A stretch of 28,614 nt of DNA from Oscillospiraceae bacterium (lineage in GTDB: Bacteria > Bacillota_A > Clostridia > Oscillospirales > Oscillospiraceae): the NCBI GenBank assembly GCA_017537045.1, contig JAFYLN010000178.1:1-28614 (forward strand). Reading direction: 5' to 3'. Made by a program: the position numbers and the translations under genes. Shown here piece by piece: positions 23,774 to 28,614 of this stretch; position 1 is the first letter of the stretch; each line of letters starts with the position of its first letter. The notes beneath the pieces are model-generated. The model saw nothing but the letters and a program-made list of their open reading frames with translations. It was not told the origin of the DNA and ran no database searches.

Positions 23774-24202
23774 TTAAAAGTAAAGTTCTGCGGCCACATT
23801 TCCATGGACATAGTAGCAGACTGCTTTTTTCATAAACTGCTCTGTCACGCCGAAACGCTCCGCCAGATTCCACAGCTCACAGCAGCCGTCGGCCACGGCC
23901 TCATCCAGCGCATCTTCCGTTACCAGCTGCAAAATTGCCCATTTGTCGGCGCGGTTTTCATGGCGCTGGCGCAGATCATAGGGGGAGTAACGGTTATAAA
24001 AGCTGCCGGTAAGGCAATGCCCCAGCTCATGCCCCATGTGAACACGTTCCAATGCGTCGCCGTCCATGACGGATTCATCAATGCCGATGTAGCAGTTTCC
24101 GTCCTCATCCATCAGGGACAGGGAGCCGTTTTCCGGCAGGGAGGTCTCGATCACCTCTATATTCTGTTGTTCGGCCAAAGTATAGAGGTCTAAGACGTTC
24201 AT
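23774..24202 (-). CDS. ImmA/IrrE-family metallopeptidase
   Basis: 142 residues. HELGH (58-62) supplies two zinc-ligand histidines and the catalytic Glu; ENRADKWA (E82) supplies the third ligand, as in the ImmA/IrrE family. In ICEBs1 and many phages such proteases inactivate the neighbouring XRE repressor after DNA damage or cell signalling; here the gene follows an XRE gene by 2 bp, so the same role is inferred. GGAG lies just upstream of the ATG. No terminator of its own is visible before the riboswitch promoter. Confidence 0.92.
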   Translation of the reverse strand: MNVLDLYTLAEQQNIEVIETSLPENGSLSLMDEDGNCYIGIDESVMDGDALERVHMGHELGHCLTGSFYNRYSPYDLRQRHENRADKWAILQLVTEDALDEAVADGCCELWNLAERFGVTEQFMKKAVCYYVHGNVAAELYF

Positions 24203-24204
24203 GG

Positions 24205-24555
24205 CTACTCCTTCGCTCGTTTCAGTTCCTCCCGGAGCTTGACCAGTGCGGCGAATTCCTTCACTTCCTGATACATGGCATCGGTGATCTCACCGCTGCC
24301 GCCGAAGAGGGCAAATTTAATATCATCGTCATTAACTGGATGCGCTGCAGCATCCTCCCGTCCTGTCAAAAAGGCAGAAGAGGTACCCAGTGCCTTTGCA
24401 ATCAATTCCAGACGGTCAAAGGGTATCTTCTCCGTCTCGCCGGTGGCATAGCGCTGCAGAGCAGATTTGGGGATGCCGGTCAGATGGGACAGCTCACCGT
24501 AGGAAAGATCTTTCTGCATAATCAGATTCAGAATGCGGTTTGACAGTTCGCTCAT
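24205..24555 (-). CDS. XRE-family repressor of the lysis cassette
   Basis: 116 residues. Helix-turn-helix at about 7-57 (KDLSYGELSHLTGIPKSALQRYATGETEKIPFDRLELIAKALG), then a short acidic linker and the tail DDDIKFALFGGSGEITDAMYQEVKEFA, typical of ImmR-like repressors of phages and integrative elements. ATG 24555 has AGGAG upstream; the in-frame extension to 24591 runs into the promoter. Divergent from the lysis operon across four GTCCCA-type sites, one of which lies in its own promoter, so autoregulation is likely. Confidence 0.9.
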   Translation of the reverse strand: MSELSNRILNLIMQKDLSYGELSHLTGIPKSALQRYATGETEKIPFDRLELIAKALGTSSAFLTGREDAAAHPVNDDDIKFALFGGSGEITDAMYQEVKEFAALVKLREELKRAKE

Positions 24556-24579
24556 TGCGTTCACGCTCCTTGTAACATA

Positions 24580-24608
24580 ATCATACAGCAAACGTCCCAG
24601 AAATGCAA
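24580..24608 (-). promoter_or_regulatory. Leftward promoter of repressor-immA, containing a degenerate operator
   Basis: On the minus strand, TTGCAT (24608-24603), 17-nt spacer, TATGAT (24585-24580). The spacer region holds GTCCCA-GAAA-TGCAAT (24594-24609), one good half-site of the operator described below, so weaker binding and autoregulation are plausible. Confidence 0.7.
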
Positions 24609-24634
24609 TAGTATTTTTAAAAAATTTACAATTC

Positions 24635-24650
24635 GTCCCATAAATGGGTT
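24635..24650 (+). promoter_or_regulatory. Operator O1 of the lysis cassette
   Basis: GTCCCA-TAAA-TGGGTT; its last two bases are the first two of the -35 of the rightward promoter, so a bound repressor would occlude that box. Confidence 0.7.
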
Positions 24651-24677
24651 GACATACTGAAACAAATGTGCTATTTT
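24649..24677 (+). promoter_or_regulatory. Rightward promoter of the lysis cassette
   Basis: TTGACA (24649-24654), 17-nt spacer, TATTTT (24672-24677). Start site expected near 24684, inside operator O2. The leader is about 95 nt. Confidence 0.8.
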
Positions 24678-24683
24678 ATGGTT

Positions 24684-24699
24684 GTCCCAAATGTGGGAC
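24684..24699 (+). promoter_or_regulatory. Operator O2 (perfect inverted repeat)
   Basis: GTCCCA-AATG-TGGGAC, a perfect 6-bp inverted repeat centred on the expected start site. It is the best match and defines the consensus GTCCCA-N4-TGGGAC. Confidence 0.8.
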
Positions 24700-24742
24700 G
24701 GAAAAAAGTGTTCTCAGAACCGATTATTTTTTTGCAGCAAAC

Positions 24743-24758
24743 GACCCGAAAATGGGAC
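24743..24758 (+). promoter_or_regulatory. Operator O3 in the lysis cassette leader
   Basis: GACCCG-AAAA-TGGGAC: one perfect half-site and one with two changes, 59 bp behind O2. Together with O1 and the site in the leftward promoter it forms a four-site array, as in phage immunity switches. Confidence 0.65.
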
Positions 24759-24777
24759 GATAGAAAGGGATGGTTGT

Positions 24778-25242
24778 ATGACGAAATTGGAAAACAAAGT
24801 GGATATGTTGATCCGCCTGTGTACGACAGAAGATGAAGAAGTAGAAGCTGCATTGAAAGAACTGCTGCTCACGCTTCCGGTGCAGTGTGATCCGGAAGCA
24901 GATACCAGCGCCAGAATCTGCAGGGTACTGCGGGAACTGGGCATTCCGGAGCATCTGTCCGGATATGTGTACCTGGTGGAGGCAATCGAACTTGTGGTAA
25001 AGGAGCAGTCTTATCTGCGCCATATCACCACCGCTCTTTACCCGGATGTGGCCAGAAAGTACCATTCTACACCCAGCCGGATCGAGCGCGCCATCCGCCA
25101 TGCCATTGAGACGGCCTGGAGCCGCTGTGATCTGGAAACATTGACGGCGTATTTTGGAAATACCGTCAGTCCCGTCAGGGGGAAACCTGTCAATTCGGAA
25201 TTTATTGCCCGCGTGTCCAACGCGGTGCGTCAGGAGGGTTGA
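24778..25242 (+). CDS. Receiver-less Spo0A C-terminal DNA-binding domain protein
   Basis: 154 residues. Residues about 45-150 match the Spo0A C-terminal DNA-binding domain. The recognition-helix segment STPSRIERAIRHAIETAW (97-114) is nearly identical to that of Bacillus Spo0A, and YFGNTVSP...KPVNSEFIARV continues the match. There is no receiver domain; residues 1-44 are an acidic helical stretch instead. Without a receiver, activity would not need phosphorylation. AAAGGGATGG precedes the ATG; a longer frame to 24682 runs across operator O2. First gene of the lysis operon, followed 1 bp later by the Cys-rich gene. Whether it drives late transcription of the operon, or hijacks host Spo0A sites, is not known. 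Confidence 0.88.
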   Translation: MTKLENKVDMLIRLCTTEDEEVEAALKELLLTLPVQCDPEADTSARICRVLRELGIPEHLSGYVYLVEAIELVVKEQSYLRHITTALYPDVARKYHSTPSRIERAIRHAIETAWSRCDLETLTAYFGNTVSPVRGKPVNSEFIARVSNAVRQEG

Positions 25243-25243
25243 A

Positions 25244-25600
25244 ATGGGAAATCATCGGAAACCCTGTGACGGGTGTACCCAGTGCGTCTGCGATTACCGG
25301 CGATGTGCACCTTATCAGAAATGGTTTACTACCGTCTGGGAAGAACTTCGACGGCATCTGCGCGGCGGCTGCCGCATCGATCATTTTCAAAGCAGCCACA
25401 AGCTTACATATGTGCATCCGGATATGATCCGCCGCTATCTGCAGGAAGATATCTGTACCCGCTGCGAATTTGCAGGCAATTGCCAGATTCCCTGCATGGC
25501 TTACTGGCACTGGTGGGATGCAAGAATGGTTTGGCTGAAATGGATTTTGCAGAACGGGAGGGAAGAATATGACGGTAAGAATCGGACATGCGTCCATTGA
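25244..25600 (+). CDS. Small Cys-rich protein of the lysis cassette
   Basis: 118 residues, not recognised. Two cysteine clusters: CDGCTQCVC...C near the N-terminus (8-22) and CTRCEFAGNCQIPC about residues 75-90, spacing suited to zinc or Fe-S binding. Between them lies a basic stretch with HPDMIRRYLQEDI; the C-terminal part is Trp-rich (AYWHWWDARMVWLKWI) and may be membrane-associated. AGGAGGG lies 5 nt before the ATG, just after the stop of the Spo0A-like gene. Its 3' end overlaps the endolysin by 32 bp. Confidence 0.75.
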   Translation: MGNHRKPCDGCTQCVCDYRRCAPYQKWFTTVWEELRRHLRGGCRIDHFQSSHKLTYVHPDMIRRYLQEDICTRCEFAGNCQIPCMAYWHWWDARMVWLKWILQNGREEYDGKNRTCVH

Positions 25601-26342
25601 TGAAAACGGCAGGGCAGCCGGTGGCGCGGCAGGGGATCAGACCGGAAAGGAGCTGTGCATCCGCGGGTGGTACGACAAGGGCTGGAAGGTTTTACTGCGT
25701 GCCAAGACAGAAGCTGTGGGAAGGAAGATTGCGGCATGCTGCATGGCCGCCTGCAACAATGAAAATCTGGGTTACGATCAGGGCGGCAGAAATACCGGCC
25801 TGCAGGCGGCAAAAAAGACAGGCTGGGATTTTTCCAGGATCACGGCCAAGGCGGAATTTGACTGCTCTTCTCTCGTCTCGGCCTGCGTTCAAGCTGCTGG
25901 AATAGAAATCTGGGATGGTGGCAACGCGCCAACGACCCGCACGCTGGAGAAGGTTCTGACCGCAACAGGCACCTTTGAAGTCCTCAAAGACGAAAGGTAC
26001 CTGACCGGAACAGACAATCTTCTGGCGGGAGATATTCTTCTGAAGCCAGGCAGCCATGTGGTCATCGTGCTGGATGATGGAGGGAGCGCATGCCGTAATC
26101 AGATATCCGGCAGCATTACCTACTGCGTCATGCTGCCACTGGTTCAATCCGGCGACCGGGGCGACCTGGTCAGGGCAATTCAGCAGCTTCTGGTGCTTCA
26201 CCACGCCGATCCTGAGGGGGTGGATGGGGAATTCGGCAGAAAAACCAGAGCGGCTGTTGAAAAACTGCAGGCACACGCAGGTATCGAAGTGGACGGAAAG
26301 GTTGGTATCGATACGTGGAGCGTTCTGCTGGGAAAGGGGTGA
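25569..26342 (+). CDS. Phage endolysin (NlpC/P60- or CHAP-like peptidase with peptidoglycan-binding domain)
   Basis: 257 residues. The N-terminus (RIGHASIDENGRAAGGAAGDQTGKE) is typical of phage endolysins of Firmicutes. The papain-like catalytic pair is C99 in FDCSSLV and H163 in GSHVVIV. Residues about 194-253 (GDRGDLVRAIQQLL, DGEFGRKTRAAVEKLQ, DGKVGIDTW) form a PG_binding_1 domain. No signal peptide, so export depends on the holin encoded downstream. GGGAGGGAAG precedes the ATG, inside the end of the Cys-rich gene. It would degrade host peptidoglycan. Confidence 0.92.
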   Translation: MTVRIGHASIDENGRAAGGAAGDQTGKELCIRGWYDKGWKVLLRAKTEAVGRKIAACCMAACNNENLGYDQGGRNTGLQAAKKTGWDFSRITAKAEFDCSSLVSACVQAAGIEIWDGGNAPTTRTLEKVLTATGTFEVLKDERYLTGTDNLLAGDILLKPGSHVVIVLDDGGSACRNQISGSITYCVMLPLVQSGDRGDLVRAIQQLLVLHHADPEGVDGEFGRKTRAAVEKLQAHAGIEVDGKVGIDTWSVLLGKG

Positions 26343-26346
26343 AAGC

Positions 26347-26577
26347 GTGGAAACGGAGGTGATCGTGGCACTTCTGGGATTGCTGGGTACGCTGGCGGGG
26401 TCCTTTCTGGGTGTGATCGCAGCATCGCGCCTGACCAACTACCGTCTGCAAATGCTGGAAGAAAAGGTAAATAAGCATAACAATCTGATCGAGCGTACCT
26501 TTGTCCTGGAAGGCCAGATGGCGGAGTGCCGCCATGATATCAAGGAATTGAAAGCCTATCATAAACCGGTTTGTTAA
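26347..26577 (+). CDS. Small phage lysis protein: one membrane helix plus coiled coil
   Basis: 76 residues, GTG start with AAGGGG upstream, 4 bp after the endolysin stop. Residues 5-26 form a hydrophobic helix; residues 30-70 (TNYRLQMLEEKVNKHNNLIERTFVLEGQM...) are a charged coiled coil. This layout is common in Firmicute phages between endolysin and holin and is thought to assist or regulate holin assembly, somewhat like XhlA. The frame extends further upstream to 26056 through the endolysin, which was rejected. Confidence 0.82.
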   Translation: METEVIVALLGLLGTLAGSFLGVIAASRLTNYRLQMLEEKVNKHNNLIERTFVLEGQMAECRHDIKELKAYHKPVC

Positions 26578-26589
26578 GGAGGAAGCAAC

Positions 26590-26850
26590 ATGCAAATGCT
26601 CAATGAATATCTCGTGCCCGTGATCGTGGCGCTGTGCCTGGCTACGGGTTACATCATCAAACACTGGATCAAGGATGCTGATAATAAGATCATCCCCACA
26701 GTGGTAACCCTGACCGGCATGGCGGCAGCCATTGCCATGAACTGGGGTGCGGTGACGGTGGAGATCATTGTCAGTGGTGCGGTGTCCGGTCTTGCATCCA
26801 CGGGACTGCATCAGATGTTCAAGCAGTGGATCGACAGCGGAATCTCATAA
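26590..26850 (+). CDS. Phage holin
   Basis: 86 residues with two to three membrane segments: YLVPVIVALCLATGYIIKHW (6-25), IIPTVVTLTGMAAAIAMNW (34-52) and a shorter one ending in SGLASTGLHQMFKQWI. The N-terminal pattern YL.PVIV..CL..GY.IKH and the C-terminal SGLASTGL are typical of phage holins of Clostridia. It would permit the endolysin to reach the wall. AGGAGG site 6 nt before the ATG. Last gene of the operon. Confidence 0.88.
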   Translation: MQMLNEYLVPVIVALCLATGYIIKHWIKDADNKIIPTVVTLTGMAAAIAMNWGAVTVEIIVSGAVSGLASTGLHQMFKQWIDSGIS

Positions 26851-26851
26851 C

Positions 26852-26883
26852 AAAAGCCCCGGCCTGCTGGCCGGGGCTTTTGA
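26852..26883. terminator. Bidirectional terminator of the lysis cassette
   Basis: A 13-bp stem (AAAAGCCCCGGCC and complement, TGCT loop, 26852-26881) is flanked by A and T on both sides. It serves the holin and the converging minus-strand gene. Confidence 0.9.
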
Positions 26884-26893
26884 CAAAACGGGG

Positions 26894-27187
26894 TTAACCG
26901 CAGTGGTAAATCACTTCTTTGCCATGGGCTTTGGCATATTCGATTTCGTCACGAACTGCGCTTCCGATATATCCGCCGATATTCAGCACATAAATGCCGT
27001 CGCTCAAGTCTATTTTTGCATAGTGCGCAGCCTGAAGCTTTTGCAGGTCTTCCTGTGTGGGTGTGGCAGAACCGGATGTATAAACACATTGCAGGATATT
27101 ACAGCCTTTTTGCGTTTCGAGATAGTAGGCCGCTTGCTGCATTTCTTTTTCGAAACGCATACTGCCGCAGATGGTATATGTTTTCAT
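26894..27187 (-). CDS. Nucleoside 2-deoxyribosyltransferase-like small protein
   Basis: 97 residues. KTYTICGSMRFEKEM at the start (phosphate/nucleotide loop) and DLSDGIYVLNIGGYIGSAVRDEIEYAKAHGKEVIYH at the end match the nucleoside deoxyribosyltransferase-like fold found in small phage and chromosomal proteins. The catalytic Glu candidate is in RDEIEYA. Activity may be on nucleosides or nucleotides; not certain. GAGGAAA precedes the ATG at 27187; in-frame extension to 27262 overlaps the upstream gene. It follows the Spo0A-like gene by 23 bp, probably one transcript. Confidence 0.7.
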   Translation of the reverse strand: MKTYTICGSMRFEKEMQQAAYYLETQKGCNILQCVYTSGSATPTQEDLQKLQAAHYAKIDLSDGIYVLNIGGYIGSAVRDEIEYAKAHGKEVIYHCG

Positions 27188-27210
27188 ATTTTTCCTCGCA
27201 GATAACAGTC

Positions 27211-27897
27211 TTATGATACAAATTCGGCAAGCCGTGCGATGAAATCCCTGTTTTTGGGGCATTCGGAGGTGTCCGAGAAATATTCCTTCCAGACAACATC
27301 GTTGCGGTTTTTATAGGCAGCTTCCTTCGCAGACCGGATGGCTTTTTCCACCTGCTGCCAGTTATCCCGTCCCCGCAGTTCGGCTACGGCCGGATAAAAC
27401 TCCTTGGTCATGCTCATACCCGGATCCTGCGCAAAGATCGGCGTTCCAACCCGCAGATCATCGAAACCACCGTTGCGGGGAACACCCAGAATGCGAAGAT
27501 GGGTGCTTACGGTATCCTGCTTTGAGGGCAGAATGCGGGAATCTTCACGTTCGAGAAGCCTGCGCATATGATGTGCTGCAGTGCGGACACTGCAGCCGGT
27601 CATAAGAGGATAGGCAACGCCCAGATCCAGCAGACGCTGCTCGATGCAGGGAGAATAAGCCGCAGCAAGGGTGATGATCACGGTGGGATGATGCGCATCC
27701 ATATGTTCCAGAAAGTATAATCCATCCATGCCCTGAAGACGCAGGTTGATGAACAGGCCATCGGGCCGACATTCCTGCAGAAGCTGCATGCCGGTTTCTG
27801 CATCGGCACAGCTGTATACGCGGCAGTCCTTTTGCAGGTCGGTCTCCAGTCCAGTACGGAAAGGGTCAGACGGCTCAATAATCAGAATGGTTTTCAT
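27211..27897 (-). CDS. Spo0A-like regulator with degenerate receiver domain
   Basis: 228 residues: receiver-like domain (1-115), linker, and a Spo0A-type C-terminal domain (about 125-228; HLRILGVPRNG, TKEFYPAVAELRG...VEKAIRSAKEAAY, CPKNRDFIARL). The receiver lacks key residues: the phosphoacceptor position in DGLFINLRLQGMDG is Asn (N51), the acidic pair is reduced to E8, and the conserved Lys after strand 5 is Thr (YPLMTG). It therefore cannot be phosphorylated in the usual way. The recognition helix also departs from true Spo0A, so target sites may differ. ATG 27897 has AGAAGG upstream. Its own promoter and two Spo0A-box-like sites lie upstream. Confidence 0.82.
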   Translation of the reverse strand: MKTILIIEPSDPFRTGLETDLQKDCRVYSCADAETGMQLLQECRPDGLFINLRLQGMDGLYFLEHMDAHHPTVIITLAAAYSPCIEQRLLDLGVAYPLMTGCSVRTAAHHMRRLLEREDSRILPSKQDTVSTHLRILGVPRNGGFDDLRVGTPIFAQDPGMSMTKEFYPAVAELRGRDNWQQVEKAIRSAKEAAYKNRNDVVWKEYFSDTSECPKNRDFIARLAEFVS

Positions 27898-27927
27898 AGC
27901 ATCACGCCTTCTTTCTGTGTTGAGTAT

Positions 27928-27956
27928 ATTTTAACACGCAAATGCATCCGATGCAA
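27928..27956 (-). promoter_or_regulatory. Promoter of the degenerate-receiver regulator
   Basis: On the minus strand, TTGCAT (27956-27951), 17-nt spacer, TAAAAT (27933-27928), about 30 bp before the start codon. Confidence 0.75.
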
Positions 27957-27965
27957 CGGAAGAGA

Positions 27966-27982
27966 ATCGACAAAAATCGACC
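27966..27982 (-). promoter_or_regulatory. Two tandem Spo0A-box-like sites
   Basis: On the minus strand GGTCGAT-TTT-TGTCGAT: two copies of a 7-mer close to the 0A box TGTCGAA (five and six of seven matches) with a 3-bp gap, i.e. 10 bp apart on one helix face, the spacing at which Spo0A dimers bind. They lie 10 bp upstream of the -35 of the regulator gene. Confidence 0.4.
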
Positions 27983-27989
27983 CGGGAAT

Positions 27990-28024
27990 AAAAGAAACAC
28001 CCGGAACTTTCGTTCCGGGTGTTT
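27990..28024 (-). terminator. Intrinsic terminator of tsf
   Basis: A 13-bp stem (AAACACCCGGAAC and complement, 27995-28024) with a GAAA loop on the minus strand, followed by TTTCTTTTA, 17 bp past the stop codon. Confidence 0.88.
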
Positions 28025-28041
28025 TGAGGTTTTGGGGTAGA

Positions 28042-28614
28042 TTACTTGGCAGCGCCAGCGATCTGAGCAGCAACTTCTGCTGCAAAATCGTCGACCTTCT
28101 TTTCAATGCCTTCACCCTTGGTGTAGTGGATAGCATTGACGAAGGTAATCTTGCCGCCCAGCTTCTTGCCGGCATCGGCAATGTAGCCAGCTACGTCGCC
28201 CTTGAACAGGTCGCCGCGGACGAACTCCTGCTGCAGCAGGCAGATTTCCTTATAGAAAGCAGCGATCTTACCCTGAGCGATCTTCTCCTTGACCTGAGCG
28301 GGCTTGGAGGCCATCTTGGGATCGTTGTCCATCAGAGCAACCTGAACAGCCAGCTCCTTGTCAACAACTTCCTGAGGAACCATAGCCTTGTCCCAGTACT
28401 GAGCCTTCATAGCAGCGATCTGCATAGCGACGTTCTTACCGACCTCGGTAGCGTCGATGCCGCCCTCGACAGCCAGGTTGACCAGAACACCGTGGGTGCC
28501 GCCAGCGTGAACGTAAGCGACGGAGGTGTTCTCAGCAAAGCGGTCGAAACGGCGGATAACCATGTTCTCGCCGATGGACATGACCTTCTCCTGCATGATC
28601 TCGGTAACGGTCAG
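28042..28614 (-). CDS. tsf: Translation elongation factor Ts, C-terminal part (cut by window edge)
   Basis: The C-terminal 190 residues of EF-Ts, the nucleotide exchange factor of EF-Tu. The frame continues without a start codon to the right edge, so the N-terminal TGT-LRE/TDF region lies outside the window. MSIGENMVIRRFDRF, YVHAGGTHGVLVNL and MQIAAMKAQYW are conserved EF-Ts segments (core and dimerisation domains). Codon use is highly biased, as expected for a translation factor. Usually co-transcribed with rpsB, which would lie to the right. Confidence 0.95.
   Translation of the reverse strand: MTVTEIMQEKVMSIGENMVIRRFDRFAENTSVAYVHAGGTHGVLVNLAVEGGIDATEVGKNVAMQIAAMKAQYWDKAMVPQEVVDKELAVQVALMDNDPKMASKPAQVKEKIAQGKIAAFYKEICLLQQEFVRGDLFKGDVAGYIADAGKKLGGKITFVNAIHYTKGEGIEKKVDDFAAEVAAQIAGAAK

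Noticed and set aside
24594..24758. Regularly spaced GTCCCA repeats considered as a CRISPR-like array
   Set aside because: The repeats are short inverted operators with 41-59 bp steps inside a divergent promoter region; no cas genes and no direct repeats of 23 bp or more.
23774..26850. Cassette considered as the edge of a complete prophage
   Set aside because: Both flanks are ordinary chromosomal genes with their own promoters and terminators, and no integrase, attachment repeat or virion gene was found between them.

Overview
The window looks like chromosome of a Gram-positive anaerobic gut Clostridium of the Oscillospiraceae type (Faecalibacterium/Gemmiger/Subdoligranulum-like). This is inferred from strong AGGAGG ribosome sites, consensus sigma-A promoters, BMP-family nucleoside uptake genes, QueT, Spo0A-type regulators and dispersed palindromic intergenic repeats. 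No rRNA, tRNA or CRISPR array was seen. Species cannot be fixed from the sequence alone.

Layout. 1-720: a structured leader with an extended -10 promoter pointing left out of the window, a three-palindrome block resembling an IS200/IS605 end, and one copy of a MITE-like element. 723-4589: malQ and glgP (alpha-glucan breakdown). 5038-8713: a heterodimeric ABC exporter. 8801-9295: a small lipoprotein (minus strand). 9465-13540: a deoxyribonucleoside salvage run tdk-deoC-deoD-deoB-cdd, interrupted by intergenic repeats. 13759-14952: a BMP-family nucleoside-binding lipoprotein. 15156-16217: a D,D-carboxypeptidase (minus). 16346-18602: two GNAT-fold proteins and pyroglutamyl peptidase. 18831-22440: ATPase and two permeases of a nucleoside-type ABC importer (minus), the likely partners of the distant BMP lipoprotein. 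The binding protein and transporter would import nucleosides that the salvage run degrades or recycles.

22661-23768: queT on the minus strand, whose consensus promoter and preQ1-I-like riboswitch lie about 450-600 bp upstream, separated from the gene by a 423-bp MITE-like element. 23774-26850: a compact phage-derived cassette. An XRE repressor and an ImmA/IrrE-type protease face a rightward operon across an array of GTCCCA-N4-TGGGAC sites. The operon encodes a receiver-less Spo0A DNA-binding domain, a Cys-rich protein, an endolysin, a small membrane/coiled-coil protein and a holin. No head, tail, integrase or replication gene is present. 26894-27897: a second Spo0A-like regulator whose receiver has lost its phosphoacceptor Asp, plus a small deoxyribosyltransferase-like protein. 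The right edge is the C-terminal part of EF-Ts.

Three observations stand out: the repressor-controlled lysis cassette led by a receiver-less Spo0A; the preQ1 riboswitch separated from queT by a mobile element; and a family of at least six modular elements with shared terminal inverted repeats (apparent TA target), two of which supply the TAA stop codon of the gene they follow. All family assignments come from motif reading, without database searches.
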